7,583 nt of DNA from JBOGFC01 sp050742155 (GCA_050742155.1 JBOGFC010000150.1:1-7583), one strand, 5' to 3'. Numbered from the stretch's first letter, positions 1 to 6,470 are shown. The notes: generated by a model from the letters alone, not told the origin. Made by a program: numbers and translations.

Positions 1-428
1 GATGAGGTCGAAGTCGGTCGTGTAGTTGATGCCGTCTTCGGCGATCTCCCAGTGTCCGGTGATCGTGGTCCCGTCGTCGCTGAAGGTCGCGGTGAAACGC
101 TGGGAGAACGGCTCGCCTCCCGCCAGAGCTTCCACTCGCCGTTGCCGATGCTCATCTCATAGACGCGACAGACGCCGCGCTCGTCGCTGTACAGCTGGAA
201 GTACGTCCCGTTGGCCGCATCGCATCCGATGATGGAGACGTTGTCGGGCGCCTCGGGATGCTCGGCCGTCCCACGCTGGACCAGGTGCGCCCCTGAGGCG
301 TGCCACTCGAAGGTGACCCTTCCACCGCCCGGCCACGGCTCTCCGCTGGGCCATTTCGCCTCGAAGGTCCACTCGCCGACCAGAGGCTCGAGCCGGCGTA
401 GCGTTTGCTCCGCGGTTGGCTGGTCCAT
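1..428 (-). pseudogene. Conserved small beta-barrel-like (DUF1579-type) protein, frameshifted, 3' end outside the window
   Basis: The gene starts at ATG 428-426, preceded by a clear AAGGAG ribosome binding site at 441-436 with a 7-base spacer. The first 104 codons read as a normal soluble protein with no signal peptide, including LEPLVGEWTFEAKWP near the N-terminus and later YFQLYSDERGVCRVYEMS. After codon 104 (GAG, 119-117) the frame turns into a Ser/Pro/Arg/Thr-rich string typical of an out-of-frame read. The neighbouring frame from 114 down to base 1 reads GEPFSQRFTATFSDDG and then ITGHWEIAEDGINYTTDFDL, which is strand-like and protein-like. One missing G near 116-119 accounts for the switch. 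The pattern 'VGEW...W, YFQLYSDERGVCRVYEM, W..DG' recalls small lipocalin-like or DUF1579-like proteins of about 150 residues; this family call is from memory and moderate. Function unknown. The break is either real decay or a one-base sequencing error in a G-rich stretch. Confidence 0.6.
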
Positions 429-572
429 CGATCCGCTCCTTCCCCCCTGATGCGCTCGCAGCCGCGACGCACTCGCAGGGCCAAAGTCATCTCGGGTCCG
501 TCATCGGATTAGACGCACGCCGAGGATCGAACTCATCGGTGGAACCCCGCTCGGCGCTGAACGCAAAACACA

Positions 573-914
573 TCAGGCCTGCCCTCCGCCGGTAGCGGAC
601 AGCAGCCGCGAGGCCGTCTCGCCGACCGCTGGCACCATGCTGGGTGGCGAGATGGCCGCGAGCGGGCAGTCTCTGCTGGCCGCCGCTGGGCAGATCTCGT
701 TGTCCGCCCACAGTCATTACATTTCCTCCGGAGCCGATAGCCGGAGGATCGAGCCCCAGATGTAGTTCCGTGGAGCCTGGACCCGAAGCTCGATGACGTC
801 TCCGCCACGAACCGTCGGCTCCGTGACCGCAAGCGTCGGCCCCGACGGAACCACCGGGGCATTCTCGCCTCCACCCGGCAGCAGCAAGGCAACCGCGACT
901 GCGGTGATCGGGCT
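573..914 (-). pseudogene. Possible remnant of a secreted protein or lipoprotein with two in-frame stops
   Basis: Just past the methyltransferase stop, one minus-strand frame reads a short hydrophobic stretch (AVAVALLLPGGGENAP), then GPTLAVTEPTVRGGDVIELRV, which resembles the start of extracytoplasmic Ig-like domains in actinobacterial lipoproteins. It reaches consecutive stops TAA-TGA at 719-714. The same frame then stays open for 46 codons (LWADNEICPAAASRDCPLAA onward) to TGA at 575-573, and about 40 of these 46 codons end in G or C, as expected for coding DNA here. No good start codon is visible, so the 5' end is fuzzy. An alternative reading is a 76-codon ORF (717-487) starting in the TAATG overlap with GGAGG seven bases upstream; its Arg/Gly-rich product has fewer G/C-ending codons and looks like a shadow frame. 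The rest of 429-921 holds nothing else I can support. Confidence 0.3.
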
Positions 915-921
915 GAGGTGT

Positions 922-1818
922 TCAGGATTTGGGGTTCTCTGCGGTGAGATACACGTCGGCTCTGCGGAGCCGACCACCCGTTCCCGAATCAACCAGTGTT
1001 GGTAGGTAGCTCTCGAGACGAACGATCTCACTGGCGGTGAGAGCCCAAGCGATGGCTTCGCCGAAGGTGGGAGCGTTGGGATTGGGGCTGATCTTCAGCA
1101 GCTGCGACCAAGAGACCCCCTGGAATGGAGGCCGGTCGGTGCTCGACAACTCGAGGGTGACGGTGATGTTGACGAATCCGGCGGTTTCGGCGAGGCGGAG
1201 CAGGTCGGTTTCATCGAATCCCATCATCGGACCGTCAGCTGGGGCGCACGTTTCGAACACAGCCATAACCTTGGCCGCCAGCTCAGCGATGGGGCTGGCG
1301 TCGTACCCGAACAGGGTGTCCCGGTTGAGATCTGTGTAACGGCGGTTGATGGGTTCGAACAACGAGACTCTCCCACCCGGTTTCAGCACCCGGCGGAAGG
1401 CCGCGAAGGCCGCAGCCTTGTCGTCGACATAGATCAGCACCGACCGGGTGGTCACCACATCCACTGACGAGTCACCGACACCGTCGAGGCTCTCGGCGGC
1501 GGTGCGGAGGAAACGACACTGGCCGGACACACCGATCTCAGCGGCCAGCTGCCGGCAACGGTCCAACAACTCCTCAGAGATGTCGGCGAAGACGATCTGA
1601 CCGGCATCGCCGACCAGACCGAGCGCCCCGAAACCGAGCAACCCATCCCCACAACCGATGTCGAGCACCACGTCGGCTGGTTTGATCGCAGCGCCCGCAA
1701 GGACGCGGTCGCGGATCGGTTGGAGGTACTCGAGGGTCCTCCGAAGCGCCAGCGGGTCTCCGGCGAACCGATCGTGTAACAGCCATCGCGCCCACCGGTC
1801 AGTCGTCTCTGCCGTCAT
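922..1818 (-). CDS. Class I SAM-dependent methyltransferase, substrate unknown
   Basis: This 298-residue cytosolic protein has a Rossmann-type methyltransferase core. Motif I is VVLDIGCGDGLLGFGAL (about residues 50-66), the glycine-rich loop that binds S-adenosylmethionine. The acidic end of strand 2 is IVFADIS (D79), where the SAM ribose is usually held. The motif IV region is DVVTTRSVLIYVDD (about 120-133), followed by FRRVLKPGGRVSLFEP (141-156), the usual helix-loop-strand of UbiE/Methyltransf_11-type enzymes. The N-terminal 45 residues are helical and the C-terminal 130 form a lid or substrate domain with no motif I recognise, so small molecule, lipid or protein substrates cannot be told apart. 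ATG at 1818 follows GAAGG (weak site, short spacer) and leaves motif I at the normal distance from the N-terminus. It stands alone, with broken genes downstream and an integrase fragment upstream on the other strand, so the context gives no pathway. Confidence 0.92.
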   Translation of the reverse strand: MTAETTDRWARWLLHDRFAGDPLALRRTLEYLQPIRDRVLAGAAIKPADVVLDIGCGDGLLGFGALGLVGDAGQIVFADISEELLDRCRQLAAEIGVSGQCRFLRTAAESLDGVGDSSVDVVTTRSVLIYVDDKAAAFAAFRRVLKPGGRVSLFEPINRRYTDLNRDTLFGYDASPIAELAAKVMAVFETCAPADGPMMGFDETDLLRLAETAGFVNITVTLELSSTDRPPFQGVSWSQLLKISPNPNAPTFGEAIAWALTASEIVRLESYLPTLVDSGTGGRLRRADVYLTAENPKS

Positions 1819-1924
1819 TGGCCTTCAACCTACCGGCAACGCCCAGAAGCAAGCGCATAGGTGCCGTTCGGCTCGCCTCCGGTGAGGGGCTTGTTATTGC
1901 TCGATGCGAGGTGATCTCGGCGCT

Positions 1925-1939
1925 GGAACGGTTCGTTCC
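1925..1939. repeat. Short perfect inverted repeat in the methyltransferase-integrase gap
   Basis: GGAACG and CGTTCC form perfect 6-base arms around a GTT centre. It lies about 107 bases upstream of the methyltransferase start, in the 1819-2085 gap between divergent genes. It could be an operator half-site pair, a small hairpin or chance. The rest of this gap has lower G/C than leuS; I see no tRNA or attachment site in it. Confidence 0.2.
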
Positions 1940-2085
1940 CAAGATGGGAGTCCAAGGCGAGCACGTTGTGCAGTCATCCAACACACACGACTTCACCGTT
2001 TGCTGATCAGTGAGCACGGCAAGCGGGAGGTCTGCTGCGGGCGACGCCCGTTGTAGGTCCGAACTGGGTCCAGGTAGTTGCTCGC

Positions 2086-2391
2086 ATGCTGGAAGAACGG
2101 TTGACAGCTGGAGCTCGGTGGTCGGCGAAATGGGAAGGCCTCGTGTTCGTGACCCCCAATGGCCTACCGCTCGATCCTGCCAATGTACGACGCATTGTCA
2201 GACGTATTGCCGGTGCAGCGGGGATCGACGGCAGCGTCACTCCTTATGATCTTCGGCACACCGCTACCTCGGTTCTCTCGGCTACGGGAGTGGCCCCGGA
2301 GCTGTTGACGGATCTCCTGGGTCATGTGGACACCCGGATGGTGCTCCGTCACTATCGCCACCCGGTGACGCCGACCATCGACGGACCCTAA
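2086..2391 (+). CDS. Tyrosine recombinase/integrase, C-terminal catalytic fragment
   Basis: The 101-residue product matches only the C-terminal part of phage-type integrases of actinobacteria. LVFVTPNGLPLDPANVRR (about 19-36) is the segment before box II. TPYDLRHTATSVL (52-64) is box II, with R57 as the second catalytic arginine and Tyr in place of the usual His at position 54, a variant I recall in this subfamily. DLLGHVDTRM (76-85) gives the box III histidine H80, and RHYRHPV carries the nucleophile candidate Y90, ten residues after H80 as expected. The N-terminal DNA-binding region and the first catalytic arginine are absent, against a normal length of about 350-400 residues. The frame is open back to 2014 without an ATG, GTG or TTG codon, and no good ribosome binding site precedes ATG 2086. 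The protein also ends soon after Y90. It is almost certainly a non-functional remnant of an integrated element; no attachment repeat or tRNA is visible. Confidence 0.75.
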   Translation: MLEERLTAGARWSAKWEGLVFVTPNGLPLDPANVRRIVRRIAGAAGIDGSVTPYDLRHTATSVLSATGVAPELLTDLLGHVDTRMVLRHYRHPVTPTIDGP

Positions 2392-2402
2392 GGGACAGCA
2401 TC

Positions 2403-2419
2403 GCGGCCATGCCGGCCGC
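2403..2419. terminator. GC-rich hairpin between convergent integrase fragment and STAS gene
   Basis: GCGGCC (2403-2408) and GGCCGC (2414-2419) can pair around a five-base loop. It lies between two genes that converge (stops at 2391 plus and 2456 minus), the expected place for a bidirectional terminator. There is no T-tract on either side, so a rho-independent terminator of the standard kind is not shown. Confidence 0.25.
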
Positions 2420-2455
2420 CTGTCCGGCGAGATCCGGCCTGTGTGATCGTCGTCT

Positions 2456-2785
2456 CTAGTCGGGTTCCGCGAAGTCGAAGTACTGATGAAGCTTCGAGAC
2501 GGAGAGGATTCGCTGGACGGCCGGGCTCCCTCGAACGAGAGTCAGGCGCCCCCCGCGCTGCTCGTAGCGTTGGCGAGCTTGGACCAGCTCGTGGAGACCC
2601 GACGAGTCGATGAACGTCAGGCTTCGCAGATCGATCACCAGCTCGGTGCCCCGAGTCTCCGCCTTGCTGAGAACCTGCCGTAACTGCTCGACCGTGCCGA
2701 GGTCGAGTTCTCCCACAAGCCGGACGCGGACCGTGTCGTCCTGCCATTCCCACGAGGCGCCGAATGTCTGAGGGCCGCCCTCCAA
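2456..2785 (-). CDS. STAS-domain anti-sigma factor antagonist (SpoIIAA/RsbV-like)
   Basis: The 109 residues are a single STAS domain of normal family length. VRVRLVGELDLGTVEQL (about 19-35) is the first strand and helix with the conserved GELD turn. ELVIDLRSLTFIDSSGLHEL (48-67) carries the signature IDSSG loop, where S62 (by alignment to SpoIIAA Ser58) is the residue phosphorylated by the partner anti-sigma kinase. GGRLTLVRGSPAVQRIL (78-94) is the later strand-helix. In the known partner-switch the unphosphorylated protein binds the kinase/anti-sigma factor and releases the sigma factor. No kinase, phosphatase or sigma gene is adjacent, so the partner is elsewhere. The start is TTG 2785-2783, supported by AGGAAGG at 2798-2792 with a 6-base spacer; a stop closes the frame upstream. 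Confidence 0.9.
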   Translation of the reverse strand: MEGGPQTFGASWEWQDDTVRVRLVGELDLGTVEQLRQVLSKAETRGTELVIDLRSLTFIDSSGLHELVQARQRYEQRGGRLTLVRGSPAVQRILSVSKLHQYFDFAEPD

Positions 2786-2806
2786 CTCCCACCTTCCTGA
2801 TGGGCC

Positions 2807-2835
2807 AGCATAGGTTCAGGGGGACGGCCCTCCAA
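2807..2835 (-). promoter_or_regulatory. Promoter of the STAS gene
   Basis: On the minus strand TTGGAG (2835-2830) is separated by exactly 17 bases from TATGCT (2812-2807). This fits a primary-sigma promoter (TTG at -35, TATnnT at -10). Transcription would begin near 2800, giving a leader of about 15 bases that holds the AGGAAGG site before the TTG start. Confidence 0.4.
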
Positions 2836-2874
2836 GGGCAGGTCCAGTCCGGCCGAGCACCTCGAAGTGACACC

Positions 2875-2880
2875 TACGAT
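2875..2880 (+). promoter_or_regulatory. Possible -10 box for the membrane protein-leuS pair
   Basis: TACGAT fits the TAnnnT pattern of actinobacterial -10 boxes and sits 29 bases before GTG 2910. No convincing -35 is seen at the right distance. It lies in the 124-base divergent gap shared with the STAS promoter. Confidence 0.25.
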
Positions 2881-2909
2881 GCCGAGTACGTGGCTCTGGT
2901 CAAGGTCTC

Positions 2910-3521
2910 GTGAAGCTGTACGCCGAGGTGCCCGCCCTGCGCTTTTGGCAGCTGGTCAGAGACGGGCTGGTCATGCTGTGGGTGGTCCTCTGGGGGTGGA
3001 TCGGCGTCGCTGTCTACGACCTCGTCAACCAGCTGCAAGGCCCGGGCCGAACCATGCAGGAGGCGGGGGAACGCTTCGCAGACACGCTCGACCGGATGGG
3101 ACGCCGGGTGGCCGAGGCGCCCCTGGTCGGCGAGGTGCTGGGGGCTCCGTTGGAAGCGGCGGCCGCGGCCGGACGGGCCCTCGAAGAGGCCGGGCTGACC
3201 CAGCAGGAGGTGGTGGCCGAGCTGTCCTTCTGGCTGGCGGTGCTGCTGGCCGCCATCCCGATCCTGCTGATGCTGATCCTCTACCTGCCGGGGCGGATCC
3301 GCTGGGTCAGGGAAGCCGGGGCCGCCCACCGGGTCCGGCTGGCCTCCGGGGATCTCTACCTGTTCGCTTTGCGGGCGGTGGCCAACCGGCCCCTGCACGA
3401 GCTGCGCCGGGCCACGCCCGACCCGGGCGGGGACCTGGCCTCGGGCGACTACCAGGCGCTGGCGGAACTGGAGCTGGAGGCCCTGGGATTGCGGGCCCTC
3501 CCCCGGGAGGACCGGGACTAA
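2910..3521 (+). CDS. Unrecognised membrane protein with two transmembrane helices
   Basis: The 203-residue product has a hydrophobic helix at about residues 18-38 (LVMLWVVLWGWIGVAVYDLV) and a second at about 105-127 (LSFWLAVLLAAIPILLMLIL). Between them lies a 65-residue stretch of Ala-, Glu- and Arg-rich segments likely to form amphipathic helices. The C-terminal 75 residues begin with basic residues (PGRIRWVREA, then HRVRL), which by the positive-inside rule suggests both ends are cytoplasmic and the loop outside. The tail ends in ALAELELEALGLRALP. There is no signal peptidase site, lipobox or catalytic motif. The start is GTG 2910, with AAGG at 2902-2905 and a short spacer; a later GTG at 2925 is possible but lacks a ribosome site. 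It ends 30 bases before leuS on the same strand and may be co-transcribed with it. Function unknown; the start is less sure than the gene. Confidence 0.75.
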   Translation: MKLYAEVPALRFWQLVRDGLVMLWVVLWGWIGVAVYDLVNQLQGPGRTMQEAGERFADTLDRMGRRVAEAPLVGEVLGAPLEAAAAAGRALEEAGLTQQEVVAELSFWLAVLLAAIPILLMLILYLPGRIRWVREAGAAHRVRLASGDLYLFALRAVANRPLHELRRATPDPGGDLASGDYQALAELELEALGLRALPREDRD

Positions 3522-3551
3522 CTGGTACCCTGAGCGGTTCAAAGGAGGGCT

Positions 3552-5990
3552 ATGCCTTCGTATGACGTCGGCGCCATCGAGCGGAAGTGGGAGGAGCGCT
3601 GGGAGAAAGAGCGCGCCTTCTACGCCTCCGAGGATCCGGCCCGCACCAAGTACTACGCGCTGATGATGTACCCCTATCCCTCCGGGGACCTCCACCAGGG
3701 TCATCTGCGCAACTACATCTACGGCGACCTGATCGTCCGCTACCGGGCCATGCAGGGCTACAACGTCCTCTCCCCGATGGGGTGGGACTCCTTCGGATTG
3801 CCGGCCGAGAACGCCGCCATCGAGACCGGGATCCACCCTCGCCTCGCCACTGAGGAACGCATCCGAGCCATGAAGGAGGCACTGCGGCGCCTGGGGGCTG
3901 TGTACGACTGGGACCGGGAGCTGGCCGCCCACACCCCCGAGTACTACCGCTGGACGCAGTGGCTCTTCCTGCAGCTCTTCCACCAGGGGCTGGCCTACAA
4001 GAAGATGGCGGCCGTCAACTGGTGCCCGAGCTGCCAGACGGTGCTGGCCAATGAGCAGGTGGTGAACGGCCTGTGCGAGCGCTGCGGGACGCCGGTTACC
4101 AAGCGCGATCTGGAGCAATGGTTCTTCGGCATCACCCGCTATGCCCAGCGGCTGCTCGATGATCTCGGCCGGCTCGACGACTGGCCGGAGCGAGTGCGGG
4201 TCATGCAGGAGAACTGGATCGGCCGTTCGGAGGGGGCCATCTTCGAGATGGAGGTGGCCGGCCGTCCCGAGCTGCGCTTCTCCTCGTACACCACGCGTCC
4301 CGACACCATGTTCGGGATGACCTTCGTGGTGCTGGCGCCAGAGCATCCCCTGATCGAGGACCTGCTGTCGGGCACGGAAGAGGAGCCGCAGGTGCGGGCC
4401 TACCAGGAAAGGGTACGCACCCGCACCGAGATCGAGCGGCTCTCCACGGAAGGGGAGAAGGAGGGGGTCTTCACCGGTGCTCACGCCGTCAACCCGGCCA
4501 ACGGGCGCCGGGTGCCGATCTATGTGGCCGACTACGTCCTGATGTCTTACGGGACCGGCGCGATCATGGGGGTGCCCGGCGAGGACCAGCGCGACTGGCA
4601 CTTCGCCGAGCGCTACGGACTGGACATCATCCGCACCGTCCAGCCGCCGACCGACTGGCCGGCCGAGGCTTACACCGGAGAGGGTCCGGCTATCAACTCC
4701 GGGTTTCTCGACGGTCTGTCGGTCGCCGAGGCCAAGCGGCGGATGACCGAGTGGCTGGAGGAGGGCGCCATCGGCCAGGCATCGGTCCAGTACCGGCTGC
4801 GGGACTGGCTGGTGAGCCGGCAGCGCTACTGGGGAGCCCCCATCCCGATCATCTACTGCGACCGCTGCGGCACGGTGCCGGTGCCCGAGGAAGACCTGCC
4901 GGTTCTGCTGCCCGACGAGATCGACGATTACAAGCCGAGGGGCCAGGCACCGCTCGCCACGGTACCGGGCTTCGTCAACACCACCTGCCCCCGCTGCGGG
5001 GGATCCGCCCGCCGGGAGACCGACACCATGGACACCTTCGTCGATTCGTCCTGGTACTTCCTCCGCTTCTGCGGCGCCCGGGACGACCTGCCGTTCGACC
5101 GGGAGGGTGTCGCCTACTGGATGCCGGTCGACCAGTACATCGGCGGGGTGGAGCACGCCATCCTCCACCTGCTGTACGCCCGCTTCTTCACCAAGGTGCT
5201 GTACGACCTGGGCCAGGTTCCCATGGAGGAGCCCTTCGCCCGCCTCTTCACGCAAGGCATGATCACCCTGGAGGGCGCCAAGATGTCCAAGTCGAAGGGC
5301 AACGTGGTGACCGCCGACGCCTACTACGAGACGCACGGCGCCGACGCCATGCGTCTCTACCACCTGTTCATAGGCCCTCCCACCGACTCGACCGAGTGGA
5401 GTGACCGTGGTGTGGAGGGGACTGCCCGCTTCCTGGACCGGGTGTGGCGGCTGGGCACCGGCGGGTTCGGCGAGATCGCCGGCGGTGAGGGTACCGACTT
5501 CGACCAGCAGATCCTGCGGACCGCCCACCGAACCGTCAAGAAGGTCACCGAGGACATCGAGCGGTTCGCCTTCAACACCGCGGTGGCCGCCCTGATGGAG
5601 TACTCGAACGCCCTCATCGAGTACGTTCGAGCCGGGGGCGCCGAGGACACCTTCCGGGAGGCTTTCGACTACCTGGTACTGCTGCTGGCGCCCATGGCCC
5701 CGCACCTGGCCCACGAGCTGTGGGAGCTGGCCGGACATGAGCAAGCGCTCTACACCCAGCCCTGGCCGACCTGGGACCCCGACCTGGCCACCGAGCCAGT
5801 GGTCACCATGGTGGTGCAGGTGGACGGCAGGGTGCGGGACCGCATCGAGGTGCCGGCCGACATCTCCGAGGACCGGGCGGTGGAGACGGCCAGGGCTTCC
5901 GAGCGGGTGCGGCAGTGGACCGAAGGAAAGTCCATCGAGCGTGTGGTGTCCCGGCCGCCTCAGTTGGTCAACTTCGTCACTTCTCCGTGA
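3552..5990 (+). CDS. leuS: Leucyl-tRNA synthetase
   Basis: This cytosolic class I synthetase charges tRNA-Leu with leucine using ATP. The 812 residues are full length for a bacterial enzyme. The catalytic HIGH motif is present as HQGH (48-51, within PYPSGDLHQGH) and KMSKS is at 577-581. Four cysteines, C158, C161, C175 and C178, form a zinc-knuckle pattern, and C436, C439, C479 and C482 form a second one. The CP1 editing domain is present with the threonine-rich TTRPDT (247-252) and GTGAIMGVPGEDQRD (334-348), whose D345 corresponds to the editing aspartate that removes wrongly charged amino acids. The family signature DTMDTFVDSSWYFLRF precedes KMSKS, and the C-terminal tRNA-binding domain (VVQVDGRVRDRIEV) is complete. 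ATG 3552 follows AAAGGAGG at 3541-3548 with only three bases between. TACCCT at 3526-3531 could be a -10 box, but no -35 is seen. No T-box leader fits in the 30-base gap upstream. Confidence 0.98.
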   Translation: MPSYDVGAIERKWEERWEKERAFYASEDPARTKYYALMMYPYPSGDLHQGHLRNYIYGDLIVRYRAMQGYNVLSPMGWDSFGLPAENAAIETGIHPRLATEERIRAMKEALRRLGAVYDWDRELAAHTPEYYRWTQWLFLQLFHQGLAYKKMAAVNWCPSCQTVLANEQVVNGLCERCGTPVTKRDLEQWFFGITRYAQRLLDDLGRLDDWPERVRVMQENWIGRSEGAIFEMEVAGRPELRFSSYTTRPDTMFGMTFVVLAPEHPLIEDLLSGTEEEPQVRAYQERVRTRTEIERLSTEGEKEGVFTGAHAVNPANGRRVPIYVADYVLMSYGTGAIMGVPGEDQRDWHFAERYGLDIIRTVQPPTDWPAEAYTGEGPAINSGFLDGLSVAEAKRRMTEWLEEGAIGQASVQYRLRDWLVSRQRYWGAPIPIIYCDRCGTVPVPEEDLPVLLPDEIDDYKPRGQAPLATVPGFVNTTCPRCGGSARRETDTMDTFVDSSWYFLRFCGARDDLPFDREGVAYWMPVDQYIGGVEHAILHLLYARFFTKVLYDLGQVPMEEPFARLFTQGMITLEGAKMSKSKGNVVTADAYYETHGADAMRLYHLFIGPPTDSTEWSDRGVEGTARFLDRVWRLGTGGFGEIAGGEGTDFDQQILRTAHRTVKKVTEDIERFAFNTAVAALMEYSNALIEYVRAGGAEDTFREAFDYLVLLLAPMAPHLAHELWELAGHEQALYTQPWPTWDPDLATEPVVTMVVQVDGRVRDRIEVPADISEDRAVETARASERVRQWTEGKSIERVVSRPPQLVNFVTSP

Positions 5991-5992
5991 CG

Positions 5993-6050
5993 CTCTGGGG
6001 GAGGGCCGACCCTATCTCCCTCCCCCTCTGGGGGAGGGTTGGGGAGGGGG
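5993..6050 (+). repeat. G/C-tract REP-like element with competing hairpins, overlapping the next ribosome site
   Basis: Immediately after the leuS stop, the 13-base sequence CTCTGGGGGAGGG occurs twice (5993-6005 and 6026-6038). A single pyrimidine arm CCCTCCCCC (6018-6026) pairs perfectly over 9 bases with GGGGGAGGG at 6030-6038 (3-base loop) or at 5997-6005 (12-base loop). It also pairs over 8 bases with GGGGAGGG at 6041-6048. The last purine tract is the ribosome binding site of the next gene (ATG 6055). Such G/C-tract repeats are commonly dispersed in bacterial genomes as REP-like elements; the family membership is inference. It may stop or slow transcription after leuS or tune translation of the next gene. 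Confidence 0.55.
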
Positions 6051-6054
6051 CCTG

Positions 6055-6450
6055 ATGCTGGCGGCCGGCCCACTCGCCGCTCTCGGGGTCGACCTCACGC
6101 TACTCCGTGAGGCCCTCCCCAACGTGGACCCGGGCCGGGTGCCGGTGCGGGTGGCCCCAGGCTGGTTCCGGCGTCTCTGGCTGGGGGACGTGGCGGCGAT
6201 GACCATGCCATGGGCGATCTACCTCCGCGCCTCACCGCTCGGCCAGGACCCTTCCCGGCTGGCCGCACTGCTGGTGCACGAGCTGGCTCACGTGGAGCAG
6301 TGGCGACGCCTGGGGATGCGGCGTTTCCTGGCCAGGTACCTGGTCGATTACTTCCGCAACCGGCGGGCCGGCATGGACCACGACCGCGCCTATCGGGCCA
6401 TCTCCCTCGAGCTGGAGGCCGAGCGCCTACGGCGCTGGGTGATCGGCTAG
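6055..6450 (+). CDS. Small HExxH zincin-like protein (DUF4157-like)
   Basis: The 131-residue product carries LLVHELAHVEQWRRLG (72-87), the HExxH signature of zinc metallopeptidases, with H75 and H79 as metal ligands and E76 as general base. ISLELEAERLRRW near the C-terminus (116-128) offers E119, E121 or E123 as the third, gluzincin-type ligand; this region resembles the 'AYRA.P.E.EA' segment following the active site in DUF4157-like proteins. There is no signal peptide or membrane segment, so it is probably cytoplasmic or a stand-alone minimal fold. ATG 6055 is chosen because it follows the GGGGAGGGGG tract (6041-6050) by four bases. The frame is open further upstream, but there it reads leuS out of frame. 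It lies 64 bases after leuS and is probably in the same transcription unit. Substrate and actual proteolytic activity are unknown. Confidence 0.75.
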   Translation: MLAAGPLAALGVDLTLLREALPNVDPGRVPVRVAPGWFRRLWLGDVAAMTMPWAIYLRASPLGQDPSRLAALLVHELAHVEQWRRLGMRRFLARYLVDYFRNRRAGMDHDRAYRAISLELEAERLRRWVIG

Positions 6451-6470
6451 AAGATCACTCCGGCGACGTG

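Noticed and set aside
26..450. Plus-strand open frames opposite the frameshifted gene at the left edge
   Set aside because: Arg/Ser/Cys/Pro-rich composition without motifs; the minus strand has the ribosome site and convincing protein.
1818..2006. A 62-codon plus-strand frame ending in GEHVVQSSNTHDFTVC
   Set aside because: The last 40 residues look mildly protein-like, but the start overlaps the methyltransferase start, there is no ribosome site, and I recognise no family.
3522..3551. T-box or amino-acid-sensing leader for leuS
   Set aside because: Only 30 bases separate the upstream gene from leuS, too few for a T-box, and no such motif is present.
2867..3565. A 232-codon plus-strand frame over the membrane protein gene
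   Set aside because: It is Gly/Pro/Arg/Ala-rich, a shadow of the frame that shows two clean membrane helices, and it runs into the leuS start.
2874..5744. A 956-codon open frame on the minus strand opposite leuS and the membrane protein gene
   Set aside because: It is antisense to an undoubted leuS with all catalytic motifs. Long antisense frames arise in GC-rich genes, and the product (His-, Gly-, Pro- and Gln-rich, no domain) has no protein-like pattern.
5737..6054. Upstream extension of the HExxH gene to 5737
   Set aside because: This part reads leuS out of frame and the purine tract repeat; the ATG at 6055 with its ribosome site explains the gene.
6210..6470. Upstream extension of the antitoxin frame through the zincin gene
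   Set aside because: It is the zincin gene read in another frame; antitoxin similarity begins only at about 6453-6471.
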